Shown here one piece after another: positions 13,373 to 24,391 of a DNA stretch of 64,000 bases. The notes below the pieces were generated by a model. It was not told the origin of the DNA and searched no databases. It saw nothing but the letters and a program-made list of their open reading frames with translations. The position numbers and the translations under genes were made by a program. Source of the stretch: Henckelia pumila (lineage: Eukaryota; Streptophyta; Magnoliopsida; Lamiales; Gesneriaceae); contig NC_133123.1 in assembly GCF_033568475.1 (NCBI RefSeq), forward strand, positions 133,768,930 through 133,832,929. The letters run 5' to 3'. Numbering within the stretch: the first letter of the stretch is position 1; every line of letters starts with the position of its first letter.

Positions 13373-13470
13373 AAAAAAAACATTTTTTAATTTGCCATTA
13401 GACTTCTCAATTATGCATGAAAAAAAAAAACATTTTTTAATTTGCCATTAGACTTCTCAATTATGCATGA
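13373..13470. repeat. Two-copy tandem duplication, about 49 bp unit
   Basis: An A-run plus 40 bp beginning CATTTTTTAATTTGCCATTA and ending TTATGCATGA is present twice in a row without base changes; only the A-run length differs. It lies about 170 bp upstream of the SMR start codon. Confidence 0.92.
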
Positions 13471-13560
13471 TTTCTTTCTATATAATTCTAATTAATATTT
13501 CAAATTCAATCCGAAAATAATATTTAATTGCAGTATCCACCCCTCCTCCCTCCCTCCCTA

Positions 13561-13584
13561 TTATATATATATATATATATATAC
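13561..13584 (+). promoter_or_regulatory. TATA-rich (AT)n tract, probable core promoter of SMR
   Basis: A (TA)n tract followed by ACACATACACCC lies about 57-80 bp before the SMR ATG, where a plant TATA box with a short leader is expected. A CT-rich stretch (CCCTCCTCCCTCC) directly precedes it, another common plant core-promoter feature. Placement is inferred from spacing only. Confidence 0.4.
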
Positions 13585-13640
13585 ACATACACCCGCATTT
13601 TACCATCTTCTTCTCCGTTTAACTGACCAGAGAATCAGCC

Positions 13641-13997
13641 ATGTCTACAGATCTTGAATTGCCGCTCGTCATCAAAATCAACCACCCGCAGATTTCCGAT
13701 CGCAATTCTTCTTCTGAAAATGGCGAAACCACCACAGCTCAAAGCGGCGTCGTGGCTGAAGAAGAATACCGCACGCCGAGATCTCCTCGCCACACGATCC
13801 CGGCGACGCTCAGCTGTCCGCCGCCGCCGAAGAAGCCGCGGCGGGTGGTGGAGGATTCATGCAGGAGGAAACTGCGTGACTTCCGGTTCTTCGAGACCGT
13901 CGCCGGAGAAGAGATCGAATCGTTTTTCCGAACAGTCGAAGTCGGTTATACGATCGTCCACGGCGGATCCACCAAGAGGAAACTGTGTTTCATGTGA
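13641..13997 (+). CDS. SMR: SIAMESE-related cyclin-dependent kinase inhibitor
   Basis: One exon, 118 residues, the usual size for this family. Residues 41-54 (EEYRTPRSPRHTIP) followed by 59-67 (CPPPPKKPR) form the SMR signature, and EEIESFF at 90-96 is the late conserved motif also found in KRP-type inhibitors that contacts cyclin/CDK. A basic TKRKL near the C terminus may help nuclear import. SMR proteins bind CDKA;1 or CDKB with D-type cyclins in the nucleus, stop mitosis and promote endoreduplication, often in response to development or stress. The ATG context CAGCCATGTCT is good and no other in-frame start precedes it. I cannot tell which SMR number this corresponds to. A different 123-codon frame overlaps most of it and is a GC-driven shadow. 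Confidence 0.88.
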   Translation: MSTDLELPLVIKINHPQISDRNSSSENGETTTAQSGVVAEEEYRTPRSPRHTIPATLSCPPPPKKPRRVVEDSCRRKLRDFRFFETVAGEEIESFFRTVEVGYTIVHGGSTKRKLCFM

Positions 13998-14602
13998 AGA
14001 TTTTTTACACGGGTTTGATTCGTGATTATTGTGTATTTATTTATTTTTATTAATTTTTTTTCTTCTTCTTCCGAATATTTTACACGTTTGATTAATTCAG
14101 ATCGAAATGTTGTCTGGAATTTATATATAGTTTATATCAACGGACAATATCATTTGTATGATTTATTATTATCATTATTACTGAATATTTTTGTATGATT
14201 ATTAGTTATTCCTTTGTAATTTGATTTATATGATCCTTTTTCCCCGTTCGAGTATCGATTTCATAGTTTATTTTCATGTTATCGATCATCAATTTTTCAA
14301 TAAGTTCTCCATTTAATTATTATAGAGCCATACATAACATGAGCTATAAAATATAACATAATTTTCACAAAAATAATTAAACTATATTATCGCCTTCTAT
14401 ATATTATACAAATATTAATTTATTGGATTGGCATAAGTAAAAATGGGTGTCTCATGAAAATTTCTCCACCGGTTGTTGATCTGCTTAAAGTTTGACATTA
14501 CATCAAGAGTGATTGACACGGCATTATGATTGATAAGCTTGGTTTTTTGATTTATTGGTGATGATTAGTATATTAATTTGAATTAATTAACCAAAATTAA
14601 AT

Positions 14603-14633
<31 letters not shown>

Positions 14634-15543
14634 CAGTAATAATCGAATTCTAATATTTTAGATCGTATATAATTTTAAGTATTATGTGTCTCAATCGCTC
14701 GATTAACAAATATGATTTTTTATATAACATGTTAGCTACCATTACACAATGGGGTTTTAATGACTTGGGAATTACTTCTATTTTCGCACTCACTGAAAAT
14801 GAAACATGTGACGGTGTAATTATATTAAACGGGATATTGATTGTATGATTATCATGGAAGCAACGAAGATAATTATATATAATATGTTTATAATATTTTG
14901 ATTCGATTCCTTTAAAAAAATCGCTAAGCAAATATACAATTAGGGAAAGTATTTAATTCGATGGTTTTTCTATGCAAAAACAGAAACAGAAAATTCCCGC
15001 CAGCTTTCTGTAACTGTACTATGAGTAATCAAGATTATTTAATAACATGCTGCCAAAATTAAGTGACACATGGTATAATCAATATATGATTTTATTTCAC
15101 ATCTGTCGTCCCCATACTTGCTAGCTCTTTAATTTTATGTTTTTATTTATTATTATCATGTGGATATAATAATATCTCCAAAATGAAACAAAAAATGCCA
15201 TATATAACAGTAGTAAGTTCAGCTAGATCGATGAAAATTTATTGCGTAAGACCTTAATTAGCTTCATCGTCACGTGTCCTAATCACAAGATTAGTAATGG
15301 TTAATAATTATATATTAAAAAAGTAGATAACTTGTGATTAAAGTAATTAAGATCAGTCATATATGACCAAGGAATCAGAATAAACCCCCCTTTTCCCTCT
15401 TGTATAGAGCTTAAATCATAAGCCAAACAGAGCATCCTATATTTTGACCCAATGAAGCAAAACAAACTTAAAAGGTGACTTACATATTTATGTTCGTTGT
15501 TTGGTTACATGTACATATATATGATGTACTAATATGTATATAG
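13998..15543. other. AT-rich intergenic region
   Basis: No gene recognised. It contains the probable 3' untranslated region of SMR in the first 250 bp and an (AT)n tract at about 14603-14626. The right edge is the terminus of the Tat-like LTR. Confidence 0.6.
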
Positions 15544-17048
15544 TGTGGTATACCACAATAAAATGATCTCTTTGGATGAGCTAATTAGCCGCGCTAACAA
15601 AACGCCTCCAATAAGTGATGAGCTGTTGCTGACCTGAAACCACGAACAAAAGTGTTAAAGGGGGTCGAAAGGTATTCCGGCGTATCCCCTTCGACGCTCA
15701 AGTCAGATAATAGGATAGCGAAATATAGAGAGTGGTGTGTGCGCACAAGTAAAGATTGAATACAAATAATGAAAGTGAACCTGATATTTATAGGAAAGAG
15801 CTTCGGATTTAGCGCTTACCTTCTTTATCAAGAACCCGAGAATCCCGGGATCACAATCCCTAATATCTACACTGAGATCTCGCCCGAATCTTGTCTGACA
15901 AAGAAAATAATAATACACTTAATCTGAGTTGAACTGCCATCATGAGGACACTTAGTTGACGTCCTCTAAGGACTAATAGAGAAAGTGGTGAGCGAGCTAT
16001 GGCTGAACTCCTTAGCTCACCATAAATAACTGATCCTAACATCTTAGTTAGCCTATTGAAGTTGTTGCACTAACTTTCTAAGCTAACCTCTGCTAAAGCA
16101 AGAATGGAAGAGCCTTGCTGAGCTTCCCGACCTTTTAAGTCACCGAACCAATCTCAAAACTGATGCCCTGAACTCATCGGGGACGAGGGAGCTTGGCCGA
16201 GCTCCCATGGCCGAGCTTCCATGGCCGAGCTCCCATGGACGGTGAGGGACTTGGCCGAGCTCCCATGGCCAGCGAGGGTCCTTGGCCGAGCTCCCATAGC
16301 CGAGATTCCATGGCCGAGCTCCCATGGCCAGCGAGGGTCCTTGGCCGAGCTCCCATGGTCGAGCTCCAGAACTCCCATGGCCGAGCTCCCATGGATGGTG
16401 AAGGACTTGGCCGAGCTCCAGAGGTCCCATGGCTGAGCTCCCATGGCCAGCGAGGGTCCTTGGCCGAGCTCCCATGGCCGAGCTCCCGAGCTCCCATGGA
16501 TGGTGAGGGAGCTTGGCCGAGCTCCCATGGCCAGCGAGGGTCCTTGGCCGAGCTCCCATGGCCGAGCTTCAATGGCTGAGCTCCCATGGACGGCGACGGA
16601 CTTGGCCGAGCTACCATGGACGAGCTCCCGAGCTCCCATGGCTAGCGAGAGTCCTTGGCCGAGCTCTCATGGCTGAGCTTCCATGGCCGAGCTCCCATGG
16701 ATGGCGAGGAACTTGGCCGAGCTCCCATGGCCAGCAAGGGTCATTGGCCGAGTTCCCATGGACGGCGAGGGACTTGGCCGAGCTCCCATGGCCAGCGAGG
16801 GTCCTTGGCCGAGCTCCCGACCCGACCTGCCAAATATGGTGAGGGAGCTTGGCCGAGCTCCCAAGGCTGAGCTCCCATGGCCAGCGAGGTTCCTTGGCCG
16901 AGCTCCCGACCCGACCTGCCAAATATGGTGAGGGAGCTTGGCCGAGCTCCCAAGGCTGAGCTCCCGAGCCGACCTCACAAAATATAGTGAGGGCCTTCGA
17001 GCTTAAGGTCATCGATGAGCTGAGCTAGTCTCCTCCCGGGATATCACA
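15544..17048 (-). repeat. LTR of the Tat-like element
   Basis: About 1.5 kb, with ends TGTGATATCC and (reverse) TGTGGTATAC. Its U3 part is occupied by minisatellite A. The low-coordinate border is the less certain one, since no partner LTR or target-site duplication remains in the window. Confidence 0.55.
16181..16975. repeat. Minisatellite A, GAGCTC/CCATGG modular array in LTR U3
   Basis: About 800 bp built from two mixed modules: a 15-bp CATGGCCGAGCTCC type and a roughly 31-bp type carrying CCAGCGAGGGTCCTTGG, with variants (GACGGTGAGGGACTTGG, GATGGTGAGGGAGCTTGG). Toward the right end modules with CGACCTGCCAAATATGGTG appear. All six frames stay open because the modules are GC-rich with few stops, which creates many false reading frames. 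A diverged outlier module lies near 17455-17505. Confidence 0.9.
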
Positions 17049-17274
17049 AGTCCCCCTCTTAGAAGTCGAACTGAGGTCAAAGACTCGAAGTTCGCCAAGT
17101 TTTTGTTTCGAGATGACCCTAAGCAATTCCGAGCTAAGGTTTGCTTGGGAGTTTAGTAGTTACTTTGACAAAACATGCCATCATTACATGCAACGTTAAA
17201 TTTTTCGAATTCTAGATGATGTGAGCCGCCTACTTGAGAATGAGCCGGGGTTTCGAGCAAAACATAATAAGCCA

Positions 17275-17440
17275 TTCGAATATGAGCTGAGCTTCCAAGA
17301 GGAGCACAATGAGCACTAAAAATAGTGTTATTCCTCGTAAGTGAACTGAGCTCCCAAAGGGGAACATAATGAGCACTGAAAATAATGCAACACTCGTAGA
17401 TGAACTGAGCTCCCTAAGGGAAGCATAATAACTGAAACAA
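17275..17440. repeat. Three imperfect repeats of about 60 bp
   Basis: Three successive blocks share (A/G)A(A/G)CTGAGCT(C/T)CC, an (A/G)(A/G)CA(C/T)AATGAGCACT-like core and a following AAAATA(A/G)TG. They lie between minisatellites A and B, just internal to the polypurine tract of the Tat-like element. Confidence 0.6.
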
Positions 17441-17699
17441 GATTAACTTCCGAGCTCCCTAGACCGACCTCACAAATATGGTGAGGGAGCTTGGCCGAGC
17501 TCCAAGTTTAACCTGAGATTGATATATAAAGTAGTTCGTCACCCCTGCAAAAGCATGAACTGGTTTGGCGAGCTCAGATTTGTCAAGTATGAACAGTGCT
17601 GAGTTGGTGAACTCAAGATGAAGTAGCATGTCATATTTGTTAAGTATTAACCGAGCTGAGCTGGTGATTCTTGATGCGATCAAGACTTCTTAACTGAAC

Positions 17700-18788
17700 C
17701 AAGATCAGGGGCTAAGGTGGCGTGACCAACGTACTTCTTGAGATGCTCAAGCCTGTTGAACTGGGCCTAGGTCAGGGGCCAAAGCGGCGTAACCAAGGTG
17801 CTGAACTGAGCCAAAGTCAAGGTCCAAGGCGGCGTGCCCAAGGTGGTGCTGAACTGAGTCGATGTCAGGGGCCAAGGCGGCATGACCAGGTGCTGAACTG
17901 AACTGAGGTAAGGGGCCAAGGAGGCGTGACCAAGGTGCTGAATTGAGCCGAGGTCAGGGGCCAAGGTGGTAAACTGAACTAAGGTCAGGGGCCAAAGCGG
18001 CGTGACCAAGGTGGTAAACTGAACTAAGGTCAGGGGCCAAAGCGGCGTGACCAAGGTGGTGCTGAACTGAATAGAGGTCAGGGGACAAAGCGGCGTGACC
18101 AAGGTGGTGCTGAACTGAGCCGATGTCAGGGGCCAAGGAGGCGTGACCAAGGTGGTGCTGTTTTGAGCCGAGGTCATGGGAAAAAGCGGCGTGACCAAGG
18201 TGGTGCTGAACTGAGCTGAGGTCAGGGGCCAAAGCGGCGTGACCAAGGTGGTGCTGAACTGAGCCGAGGTCAGGGGCCAAGGAGGCGTGACCAAGGTGGT
18301 GCTGTACTGAGCCGAGGTTGGGGGCCAAAGCAACGTGACCAAGGTGGTGCTGAACTGAGCCGAGGTCAGGGGCCAAGGAGGCGTGACCAAGGTGGTGCTG
18401 TACTGAGCCGAGGTCAGGGGCCAAGGAGGCGTGACCAAGGTGGTGCTGAACTGAACAGAGGTCAGGGGCCAAAGCGGCGTGACCAAGGTGGTGCTGAACT
18501 GAGCCGAGGTCAGGGGCCAAGGAGGCGTGACCAAGGTGGTGCTGTACTGAGCCGAGGTCAGGGGCCAAAGCGGCGTGACCAAGGTGGTGCTGAACTGAGC
18601 CGAGGTCAGGGGCCAAGGAGGCGTGACCAAGGTGGTGCTGTACTGAGCCGAGGTCATGGGCCAAAGCGGCGTGACCAAGGTGGTGCTGAACTGAGCCGAG
18701 GTCAGAAGCCAAAGAGGCGTGACCAAGGTGGTGCTGAACTGAGCCGAGGTCAGGGGCCAAGGAGGCGTGACCAAGGTGGTGCTGTACT
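17700..18788. repeat. Minisatellite B, 48-bp monomer in 96-bp dimers
   Basis: The 48-bp unit contains GTGACCAAGGTGGTGCTG, ACTGAGCCGAGGTCAGG and GGCCAA(G/A)G(A/C)GGC. Two variants (GCTGAACT with GGAGGC, and GCTGTACT with AGCGGC) alternate over much of the array, giving a 96-bp higher-order unit. The left edge (17700-17960) is more degenerate; the right edge is cut at 18788/18789 by an LTR. Since 48 is a multiple of three, long open frames of 280 and 353 codons run through it on the minus strand; they are artefacts. Confidence 0.92.
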
Positions 18789-20556
18789 TGTAACACCCGA
18801 AAATTTTAAAACGTAAATCCGCATGCATAATTAGGAGAAATTAATTTTTTAATTAAGGGTTAAAAGTATTTATGTGATATTATGTGATTTATATGCATGA
18901 TTTAATTTATTTTAGTATTTAACCCATAATTATGAAAATTCTAGATTTTTAAGGAATTTAATATTTTGATCGCGTAGACGGGACCGCGGACGAACGAGAT
19001 ACCAAAATTCTTAGCCAAAAATATTTTATGAGTTTTATGAGCCTTAAAATAATATTTTAAGGTATTTTGTCAAGAAAATTTTAGTATTTACTTATATATT
19101 TATTTAAGAATTGATTTTTGGCCAAAATAAGTCATTTTAATGACTTTTATTGATCTTTAAAAATCCTTTAATATTATATTTCGGGATTTATTATTATATA
19201 TAAGATTAGTAGGTATTTTTAAAAGTTTAAAATCTTATATTTATGTTATATTATCTACCTCATTAATTTATATTAATTATTATCCTAAATTAATCCTAAT
19301 TATCAAAATTTAAAAAACTAAAGCCTACCCTACCCTAAACTCAATCAGCCGACTCCATCCTTCTCTTCATTCTCTTCTTCATGTTTTTTTTCAGATTTCA
19401 CAATCGCCATAGCCGACCAAGCTTGATCTTCGTAGATTTTTGGTCCGTTTGTCGTCCCGGAATCTCGTAAACGCATCAATCTCCATTCAAAGATTAAAAG
19501 GCATGTCTAAAACTTTTATTTGGCCACCATATAAGATATTACTCTTGCATGATGTGTTTTATTTCAGATTTTTCATGGAAATTTCGAGTTTATGCTTGTA
19601 TGCCTTGTATTGATGCATGTTCTTGCTTGATTGGTCATGACTCACGTTTTTGCCAAGCATGGTATGGTCCAGAGGCTGGGGCTTGTCAAGGGGTGTCCTA
19701 GGGTGCCTTAGGGTCGAGTGGTTTGAGTGGTTTGAGCCAAGGTTGGTCTGAACCAAAACAATATCTTCTGGTTACATAGAAGGTCGCAGTTTGAGCGGTT
19801 TTGGGAGAATGGTTCGTGTGCACTGTATAGGACAGGTTTGAGGGTGATTCCAATTGGGTTAGAACCCCAAGACATAAAGGAAGTTATCTCAGGTAGTTCT
19901 CTAGCCAGTGATGGTCGGAATTGGGCGGCCGAACGACCGGAATTCCGGCGTCGCGCGCAGCGCGCGAGCAAAAATTAGACAGATTTTGTTTTGGTTCGTT
20001 CTCCTTCGTTAGGACTCCGTTTGGGATGTTTTTTAGCTTTCTGGAAACTTCTTGAAGTCTTCTAGGTGTAGGTGGTGGTGCTCCGGCCATTTGGTGGCTG
20101 GAGTAGGGCGGCCGATGCCTCTGAACAAAAGCTGGTCGCAGCCGAGAGTAAGGAACAAGAGGGAAACGGGTTTAGGGTTTTGGGCAGGTTCGGGTCGGGT
20201 TTTGGGGCCTGGATCGGGTCTGGTAATTTGTGGGTCGGTTCAGGTCGGTTCGGGTCCGGGTTAGGTGGGCCGGGATTGAGTATTTTTAATTTTTAAGTGT
20301 TTAAGGTTTTAATTGGTTTTTGGGTCAATTAATTAGAAATAAAATTATTTGAACTTCCAAATAATTTTATTTTGGGCTTTAAATAATTTATTTAAGTTAG
20401 CCCAATGATTTTTATGGGCTTGGGAGCCCATGGGAAATTTTGGGTCAGTCAGAGGATTTTTGGGCCAGTCTAGTGTCTTATTGGGTTTATTTAAGTTAAT
20501 GAACTTAAATATTTTGATTTAGGCCCAGTTAAGTTTAGTTAAGTTATTTGGGCTAA
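18789..20556 (+). mobile_element. Tekay-like Ty3/Gypsy LTR piece, plus orientation
   Basis: It starts TGTAACACCCGAAAATTTT and matches the start of the two LTRs at 29.4-32.0 and 36.9-39.5 kb (same lineage, here on the opposite strand) over the first several hundred bases. It then diverges in the middle and becomes similar again in the AATAATTT-rich and TGGGCC-rich part. It stops at 20556, where another LTR begins. Incomplete fossil of a related but different subfamily, older than the 29-39 kb element. Confidence 0.75.
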
Positions 20557-21867
20557 TGTAGTGACCCTTACCCGGATCACCTACTAAACAGAACTTAGGC
20601 ATGCAATTAACTTAATAAAACAGATATCAGAATAAAACTGCGGAAACCATAAACATTATACAATCCCAAGTAAAGGAATCTGTAACTTATCCAATAATAT
20701 ACAACCAAATCGATTAGCTGTATAAACCCAAAAAACAGTAATAAAACCTAAGCGAAGCTCCAGCTGGCCAACCACTGACTAGCCCCTCCTGGATCCACCC
20801 TCCTCGTCCAATCGCAAACCTGCCCCATGGAATAGGGTGTTCAGAAAATACAGAGTACGAGACGTGAGCATAAAACGCTCAGTGCGAGAGTATGAGTATA
20901 CATGCATGCAAAGTGAACTCCCTATAGACTCGAGGTCAAGGATCAGATAACAGAGACAGACCGGGCCCTGGTATGTAGCACGCTGTGCCGTCGCTTCAGG
21001 AGGTGGCTCCCATACCAAGATAACCGTGGAAACGCCGGACCCAAATTGATGGAAGTCCATCCACTAACAGGATACGGTACAACCCTACTAACAGACATCT
21101 CGAAGGAGATACAGCAAGATGCAAATGAATGCAGAATAATATCATGGCATAAAAATCATGCGGTCACATAATACATGCATACTCAGTCAGGATATCTCGA
21201 ACAGTACTTTCGTACCTCAAAACAGTGCAAGCTCTACCAACTCTAGGTCCACGCCTATAGTCTGCTCTACACTGCCAAATGATACTACTATCATTAAAGT
21301 GCTCTAAAAGCCTTAACTAAGCTATTGCATACTCCTAAATATTTATAGGAAGCAAAAGCTATACCTTCGTCCGTCGTTAGCCCTTTGATGTCGATGCCTC
21401 CAGAACTTGGGCACAACTCCGCTACGACTACCGAACGCCTCGCCGACCTCCGGACCAAGCCTAAGAAGACTAGAACAGCTCCAAAAGGACTAGAAAGGAA
21501 AGGAGAACTCGGAATTGGCAAATGAAAGTGAAGCCTCGGCCTTCTATTTATAGACAACGATCGGAACTTCCGATCCTTGATCGGAACGTCCGAACCTCGA
21601 TCGGAACGTCCGATCCTGCCATCGGAGCTTCCGAAGATCCTGATCTGCCACGTGTCAAAATATCACTTGTTGAATCCGGATATGGGTGATCGGAGCCTCC
21701 GGTCCTGATCGGAGCTTCCGATCCAACCACACGTCATGCCTGACGTAATACCGATCGGAGCTTCCGATCCTGTTCGGAGCTTTCGATCCTGATCGGAGCT
21801 TCCGAACTCTACCCAAGTAATTATGATTAATCCCTTTAATTACTCAATTAGGGTACGGGCTACTACA
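20557..21867 (-). repeat. 3' LTR of the chromovirus remnant
   Basis: On the plus strand it runs from TGTAGTGACCC to GGGCTACTACA, so both ends fit TG...CA on the minus strand. Length is 1,311 bp. Inside, 21540-21810 has about nine spaced copies of GATCGGA(A/G)C(T/G)TCCGA-type motifs, a short interspersed array. Confidence 0.75.
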
Positions 21868-24391
21868 TTCTCCCCCACTTAAGATATTTCGTCCTCGAAA
21901 ACAGATCTTAAGTACCGAATGCAAATACAGAAATCAGAAACATTCTTTATTCAAATCAAACGTTTACAGAGTTTGCAACTGAATACAACTTAAAGAATGA
22001 AATCAAAACAACTCAGGATGGTCTTTACGCATCCTGTCCTCAAGCTCCCAAGTAGCTTCCTCAGTGCCTCTGCGCTGCCACTGAACTAAAACCAAAGGAA
22101 TGACTTTGTTCCGTAAGACCTTATCCTTCTAATCCAGGATACGAAGAGGTTTCTCAACATAAGTCAAATCCTTATCTACCTAAACCTCAGACCGCTGCAG
22201 AATATGAGATTCATCCGCCACATACCGTCGCAACAGAGATACGTGGAACACGTCGTGAATACTGGATAGATGCGGTGGCAAAGCTAGTCGATAAGCCAAA
22301 TCGCCAATGCTCTCCAAGATCTCAAACGGACCGATAAATCTGGGAGACAACTTGCCCTTAAGGCCAAATCTGAGAATCTTGCGGAAAGGTGACACTCTCA
22401 GAAACACTTTCTCCCCGACCTCGAACTGCAAGGGCCTACGCTTGATATTAGCATAACTGGCCTGACGATCCTGTGCAGTCTTAATCCGTTTCTTGATCTG
22501 ATCAACAATGTCTATCGCCTGCTGGATAAACTTCGGTCCTTCAGCCTGTCTCTCCCCCACTTCTTCCCAGAAGAGTGGAGTACGACAACGTCGCCCATAC
22601 AACGCCTCAAAAGGTGCCATCCCAATACTAGTATGATAGCTGTTGTTGTAAGCGAACTCGATCAACGGCAAATGATCCTGCCAGGCTGAACCAAAATCCT
22701 GACGATCCTGTGCAGTCTTAATCCGTTTCTTGATCTGATCAACAATGTCTATCGCCTGCTGGATAAACTCCGGTCCTTCAGCCTGTCTCTCCCCCACTTC
22801 TTCCCAGAAGAGTGGAGTACGACAACGTCGCCCATACAACGCCTCAAAAGGTGCCATCCCAATACTAGTATGATAGCTGTTGTTGTAAGCGAACTCGATC
22901 AACGGCAAATGATCCTGCCAGGCTGAACCAAAATCCATGACGCACGCTCTAAGCATATCCTCTAGGGTACGGATAGTGCGCTCTGACTGACCATCAGTCT
23001 CCGGATGATAGGCTGTACTCAAACTGAGAGTAGTACCCATCGCACGCTGAACACTCCCCCAGAATCTAGAAGTAAACCTGGGGTCCCGATCGCTGACAAT
23101 GCTCACAGGCACTCCATGAAGTCGGACGATCTCCTGAATGTACATCCGTGCCATACGATCCACAGAGTACTCTCGGCTTTAGGCAATGAAATGCGCTGAC
23201 TTGGTGAGTCGGTCCACCACAACCCATATAGCATCACAGTTCCTCGGGGATACCGGCAAATGGGTCACAAAGTCCATTGTGATAAACTCCCATTTCCATT
23301 CAGGAATAGGCAGACTGTGAAGCAATCCTCCAGGTCGTCGGTGCTCTGCCTTGACCTGTTGACACACCAAACATCTCGAAACAAACTGATAAACACTGCG
23401 TTTCATTCCCTTCCACCAGAAACGAGTACGGAGATCCTTGTACATCTTGTTGCTCCCAGGATGAATACTCAACTTAGTGCGATGTGCCTGAGACAAAATC
23501 TCCTCTCGCAACTATTCATCATGTGGAATCACAAGCCTACCAGACAAACACAGAAAGCCATCTGACTGATAATGAAATCCAGACGAGCTACCCTCGTTAG
23601 CTAGACGAGCTAAACGTTGGGTCTTCGAATCAAACATCTGAGCATCTCGGATCCGCGAGTACAAGGCTGGCTCAGATAATATCGCAAACATCTGGATACT
23701 CTGCATACCTTTCTTATGCTTGAAGGTATAACCTGAAGTACAACAGTCCCTGATCGCACTAGACATCGAACAAGTCTGAAGTGCGGATAGTCGCACCTTG
23801 CGACTCAAAGCATCAGCGGTGAGATTAGCAGCTCCCGGATGGTACTTAATCTCGCAATCATAGTCCTTAAGCAAGTCCATCCAACGTCTCTGCCTCATGT
23901 TCAACTCCGCCTGAGTGAACAAATACTTGAGACTCTTATGGTCGGTGAAGATCTCAAATTTCTCGCCATACAGATAATGACGCCAGATCTTCAAAGCGAA
24001 CACAATGGCTGCTAACTCCAAATCATGGACTGGATAGTTGTCCTTGTGAAGCTTCAGCTGTCTAGAAGCGTATGCGATCACATGCCCATTCTGAGTCAGG
24101 ACACAACCTAACCCCTGAAGAGAAGCATCCGTGTAAACTACATACCCTCCGGATCCTGACGGTAATGCCAACACCGGCGCAGAAGTCAACCGCCGTCGAA
24201 GCTCACGGAAATTCTCTTCACACTCGGAGGACCACTCAAAATCCATACCTTTGCGGGTAAGCTGCGTCAACGGTCGAGCTAACTGAGAGAAGTTCAGAAT
24301 GAAGCGACAATAATACCCTGCTAGACCCAGAAAACTACGGATCTCAGCAACTGTCGTCGGACGCGACCAATTAAGTACTGCTTCAATCTTG
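20557..24391 (-). mobile_element. Ty3/Gypsy chromovirus remnant, 3' half
   Basis: Minus orientation. A 3' LTR (20557-21867) is preceded by a polypurine tract (AAGTGGGGGAGAA). Upstream of that on the minus strand lie a chromodomain-like end (about 22020-22180; VIPLVLVQWQRRG, EEATWELEDRM), integrase (about 22180-23511, with the zinc-binding HPGSNKMY and [16 protein letters not shown] and the core [13 protein letters not shown]) and RNase H (about 23512-24270; [22 protein letters not shown]). The element is broken, with a few interruptions and some internal rearrangement, and its 5' half is absent from the window. Confidence 0.85.

Larger units (their letters stand above)
9928..13640. other. Intergenic region rich in microsatellites
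   Basis: No gene recognised. It holds a GC-richer block at about 10119-10300, long (TA)n at 10944-11011, shorter (AC)n and (AT)n tracts near 11333 and 11480, and a compound C/AC/AT/AC microsatellite at about 12531-12626. The last 300 bp lead into the SMR gene. Confidence 0.6.
15544..18788 (-). mobile_element. Tat-like Ty3/Gypsy remnant: 3' LTR plus 3' untranslated region
   Basis: Read on the minus strand, a polypurine tract (AAGAGGGGGACT, about 17049-17060) is followed by TGTGATATCCCGGG, a good LTR start at 17048. The LTR runs to about 15544, where the plus strand starts TGTGGTATAC, giving mirrored ends. Inside it on the minus strand are a TATA box (CTATAAATATCAGG near 15795) and downstream the block CTGACTTGAGCGTCG, which I know from R/U5 of large Tat-lineage LTRs. 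The part before the polypurine tract (17063-18788) would be the element's 3' untranslated region and is largely tandem repeats. No protein domain is visible. The element is an incomplete fossil, probably old. Lineage is inferred from layout. Confidence 0.6.

Noticed and set aside
13654-14025. 123-codon frame overlapping SMR
   Set aside because: Arginine- and serine-rich translation of a GC-rich coding region in the wrong frame; SMR motifs are only in the 13641 frame.
16140-17012. Many overlapping open frames on both strands with GARPWELG- or AELPWPS-type repeats
   Set aside because: All six frames are open in the GC-rich minisatellite; products are pure repeat translations.
17700-18788. CRISPR-like array
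   Set aside because: The units are contiguous and have no unique spacers, and the host is a plant.
17767-18828. 353-codon and overlapping 280-codon minus-strand open frames
   Set aside because: They lie in the 48-bp array; a unit length divisible by three keeps frames open without selection. No start or promoter context and no non-repeat part.
20052-20296. Glycine-rich open frames in the Tekay-like LTR piece
   Set aside because: GGGTC/GGTTC low-complexity LTR sequence equal to the GACCCGG patch of the other LTRs; no gene context.
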